Source: Candidatus Galloscillospira excrementavium (lineage in GTDB: Bacteria > Bacillota > Clostridia > Oscillospirales > Oscillospiraceae). Taken from it: DNA of 5,256 nucleotides. Where the stretch lies: NCBI GenBank assembly GCA_018711785.1, contig DVHW01000142.1:1-5256 (forward strand), given 5' to 3'. The stretch's first letter is position 1. Every line of letters begins with the position of its first letter. This document shows, piece after piece, positions 3,145 to 5,256 of this stretch. The notes below the pieces were generated by a model. The model searched no databases and was not told where the DNA came from. It saw only the letters and a program-made list of their open reading frames with translations. A program made the position numbers and the translations under genes.

Positions 3145-5140
3145 AGGGAAGGGTGAAGAAACTGGGCAGGAGGTTGCTGCGGCGGTCAAAGACCTCGTTG
3201 TACTGGAGCATCTGGTAGTCCAGGATGGCCGCCTGGGCGGCCTGGGACAGGCCGGAGGGGTCGTAGGCCCAGGTGCCGTCCCCGTCCAGGTAGCCCACGG
3301 CGTTGACCACCGGCAGTTCCTCCCACAGCCCGGCGAGGAACCGCTGGTACCCGGTCTGGGGCAGGCCGGCGGTCTCCACCAGCAGGGAGGAGAGGTAGTT
3401 GAGGGAGAGCTGGAGGCCGGAGCGCTCCTGAATGTCATAATTGGCCCAGATCAGGAAGGGGACGGCCTGCTTCTTCTGGGCATCGGCGGCGGAGAGGTCG
3501 GTGCCCAGCATGTCCTGGTAGAAGGTGCCGTAGACCTGGGGCTGGTGGTCCCCGAACACCAGGAGCAGGGTGGGCTCCTCCGCCTGGGAGAAGTAGTCCA
3601 CCAGGTACTCCAGGGCCCGGTCGCTCTGGTAGAGGAGGGAGAGGTACTGGTCCACCGTGGGATAGAGGCCCTCCTTGTCCCCGGTGAGCCACACCTCCCG
3701 GGGCAGGTTGTCCCAGGGCTGGTCGTAGGAGCTGTGGTTCTGCATGGTCACGTTGAAGAAGAACAGCTTCTCCCCCGGCTCCTTCTCCTCGTAGAGCCGG
3801 ACGATATTCTCGTAGTCGGCCTGGTCGGAGATGTAGGAGCGGACGTAGCTGAGGTTCTGGAAGGAGTCGTAGAACAGCACCTCGTCAAAGCCGAAGTCGG
3901 CGTACACCGTGGGCCGGTTCCAGCCCGAGGCGTAGAAGGGGTGCATGGCGATGGTCCGGTAGCCCAGGTCATCCATCTGCCCCACCAGGGAGGCCGAGTC
4001 CGGCTTGACGTACATCTGGTAGGGGATGGTGCCGGGGGAGAAGAAGGCGGTGGTGTGGCCGGTGAGGAACTCATACTCCGAGTTGGCGGTGGTGCCGCCG
4101 AACACCGAGACATAGGCCGTGCCCCGCACCGTGTTCTCGGTGAGGGAGTGGAAGAAGGGGAGGGGGTCCTGGTTGGTCTCCAGCTCCCCCAGGACCGAGA
4201 GGTCGGAGAAGGCCTCGTTCATCACCACGATGATGTTGACCGGGGTGGTGTCCGCCGCCCCGTCCCCCATGGCGGGCACGTCGCCGGAGGCCCCGCCGGC
4301 GAGGGCGGCCAGCGCCTCCTGGGAGTAGCCCTCCGGGGGCTCGGTCCGGGAATAGTAGAGGCACAGGGCGAAGTGGAGGGCAAAGCCGTCGGCCCGGGTG
4401 TCCCAGGTGGAGGGCTTGATGTTCCGGTCGGAGAGGATGGAGGTGAAGAAAAACCCGCCCACAAAGACCAGGCAGGCCAGCCCCACCGGCAGGGCGGAGC
4501 GCAGGCGGAGCCGGGCGCGGCCCTTCTGCCGGGGCGGGATGAGCAGGGCCAGGATCAGCACCAGGCAGATGAGCCCGGTGCCCAGCTGGGCGGCCGAGGG
4601 GGTGTAGTCGTAATTGGCGGCCACGTTGGCGGCCGTGCCCAGGGAGAGCAGATCCCCGGGGAGGATGGCCCGGCCCCGGAAGTTGTAGACATACCGGTTG
4701 GCCAGACCGATGAACCAGAACAGCCCCAGGGACAAACCGGCGGAGAGCTTGGCCCGCCCGGCGATGAGATAGAGAAGCAGGGCAATGAGGTAGTAGAAGG
4801 CCAGGTTTAGGGCCAGATAGAGGGGCGAGAAGTCGGTGAGGGGGTTGTGGCCGTTGAGGATCTCCACGAGGCAGTAGCCGAAAAAGGGGTAGCAGAGAAA
4901 GCACAGACGGGACAGCCACACCCCGGCCCGCTCCCCCACTTGGAGGCGGAGGGGGATGACCACGGCCAGGGCGCCGGCGCCCAGGACGCACAGCCACCAG
5001 GGGTAGCGGCCGTAGAGCAGGAGCCCGGCCAGCGCGGCCAGGAAGGCCGCCGCGGCAATCAGTACGCCCCGCTTCCAGAGGGCCAGAGGAAAACGGGGGA
5101 TGGGGCGTGTCGCAGGGGGAGGGGAGAGAAGTCCATTCAT
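3143..5140 (-). CDS. LTA synthase family membrane sulfatase (phosphoglycerol transferase-like)
   Basis: A membrane protein of 665 residues. The N-terminal part carries about six or seven hydrophobic segments (near 24-43, 47-64, 76-95, 107-127, 133-147, 188-202, 218-234). A linker and an extracytoplasmic sulfatase/alkaline-phosphatase-type domain follow from about residue 300. The catalytic and Mn-binding residues of LtaS-type enzymes can be placed: E309 in VMNEAFSD, T351 in GGTTANSEYEFLTG (expected nucleophile), H469 in VTMQNHSSY, and D531/H532 in VFGDHQPQ. Related enzymes transfer glycerol phosphate from phosphatidylglycerol to lipoteichoic acid or to surface glycans; the exact acceptor cannot be told. 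The start at ATG 5140-5138 follows AAAAGGAA by about 8 nt; a GTG one codon upstream is possible. A longer frame to 5242 would read through the AT-rich upstream region and looks untranslated. The length is typical. It converges on tyrA and appears monocistronic here. Confidence 0.9.
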   Translation of the reverse strand: MNGLLSPPPATRPIPRFPLALWKRGVLIAAAAFLAALAGLLLYGRYPWWLCVLGAGALAVVIPLRLQVGERAGVWLSRLCFLCYPFFGYCLVEILNGHNPLTDFSPLYLALNLAFYYLIALLLYLIAGRAKLSAGLSLGLFWFIGLANRYVYNFRGRAILPGDLLSLGTAANVAANYDYTPSAAQLGTGLICLVLILALLIPPRQKGRARLRLRSALPVGLACLVFVGGFFFTSILSDRNIKPSTWDTRADGFALHFALCLYYSRTEPPEGYSQEALAALAGGASGDVPAMGDGAADTTPVNIIVVMNEAFSDLSVLGELETNQDPLPFFHSLTENTVRGTAYVSVFGGTTANSEYEFLTGHTTAFFSPGTIPYQMYVKPDSASLVGQMDDLGYRTIAMHPFYASGWNRPTVYADFGFDEVLFYDSFQNLSYVRSYISDQADYENIVRLYEEKEPGEKLFFFNVTMQNHSSYDQPWDNLPREVWLTGDKEGLYPTVDQYLSLLYQSDRALEYLVDYFSQAEEPTLLLVFGDHQPQVYGTFYQDMLGTDLSAADAQKKQAVPFLIWANYDIQERSGLQLSLNYLSSLLVETAGLPQTGYQRFLAGLWEELPVVNAVGYLDGDGTWAYDPSGLSQAAQAAILDYQMLQYNEVFDRRSNLLPSFFTLP

Positions 5141-5182
5141 CACAGTCGTTCCTTTTGCAGAGTTGACCGAAAACATACAAAA

Positions 5183-5211
5183 AGAATACGACGATTTTAC
5201 AAAAAAAGCAA
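5183..5211 (-). promoter_or_regulatory. Possible promoter of the sulfatase gene
   Basis: In the AT-rich region upstream of the gene, minus-strand TTGCTT (5211-5206) and TATTCT (5188-5183) are 17 nt apart. The matches are only moderate (3/6 and 4/6), and another pair, TTGTAA with TGTATG, is nearly as good. The rest of the window, 5212-5256, shows nothing I can name. Confidence 0.35.
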
Positions 5212-5256
5212 GAAGAAACCACGAAGTACAGGAAAATGGCAAAATCGGCAGGGGGT

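Noticed and set aside
2687..4810. 707-residue plus-strand open frame opposite the sulfatase gene
   Set aside because: Gly/Val/Glu-rich antisense shadow of a clear LTA-synthase-like gene; it also reads through the tyrA end and a strong terminator.
5141..5242. 34-residue N-terminal extension of the sulfatase
   Set aside because: The extension lies in AT-rich DNA with a candidate promoter and no SD before its ATG, whereas ATG 5140 has AAAAGGAA at suitable distance.

Overview
This looks like a chromosomal segment from a GC-rich, low-redundancy Firmicute. The best guess is the class Clostridia, family Oscillospiraceae (Flavonifractor-like). The guess rests on high-GC coding sequence with GGAGG-type ribosome binding sites, a Thermotoga/Bacillus-type DAHP synthase, an Rrf2 regulator and an LTA-synthase-like membrane sulfatase. 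Taxonomy is inference from gene style only.

Layout. (i) Positions 1-526 hold a minus-strand Rrf2/IscR-type regulator with its own promoter, a candidate self-operator and a 3' hairpin. (ii) Positions 606-818 hold a compact plus-strand leader: a promoter (TTGACT-17-TAAAGT), an SD, a 24-codon ORF with six Tyr and three Phe codons, and a strong intrinsic terminator. (iii) Positions 815-955 are a run of three hairpins in the rest of the leader. (iv) Positions 1012-2906 are a two-gene operon: type I-beta DAHP synthase (aroF), then prephenate dehydrogenase (tyrA) 14 nt later. (v) Positions 2907-3101 are a palindrome-rich intergenic stretch. (vi) Positions 3102-3144 are a 20-bp-stem bidirectional terminator. 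(vii) Positions 3143-5140 are a minus-strand LTA-synthase-like sulfatase with an AT-rich upstream region.

Main discovery: the unannotated leader looks like a complete transcription attenuator with a tyrosine-coding leader peptide. Region 1 (678-689, inside the leader ORF) pairs with region 2 (736-747, spanning the stop codon). Region 2 can instead pair with region 3 (790-806), which destroys the terminator (788-818). A ribosome stalled on Tyr codons would block 1:2, allow 2:3 and let RNA polymerase read into aroF-tyrA. A ribosome that reaches the stop codon would cover region 2 and allow termination. Firmicutes usually control such genes by T-box riboswitches or protein regulators, and no T-box motif is visible here.

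How the genes work together: aroF starts the shikimate pathway and tyrA commits prephenate to tyrosine, so this is a tyrosine-directed operon. The DAHP synthase keeps the N-terminal domain that binds Tyr in the Thermotoga enzyme. Tyrosine supply may therefore be sensed twice: as charged tRNA-Tyr at the attenuator and as free amino acid at the enzyme. The flanking Rrf2 and sulfatase genes point the other way and are probably separate units.
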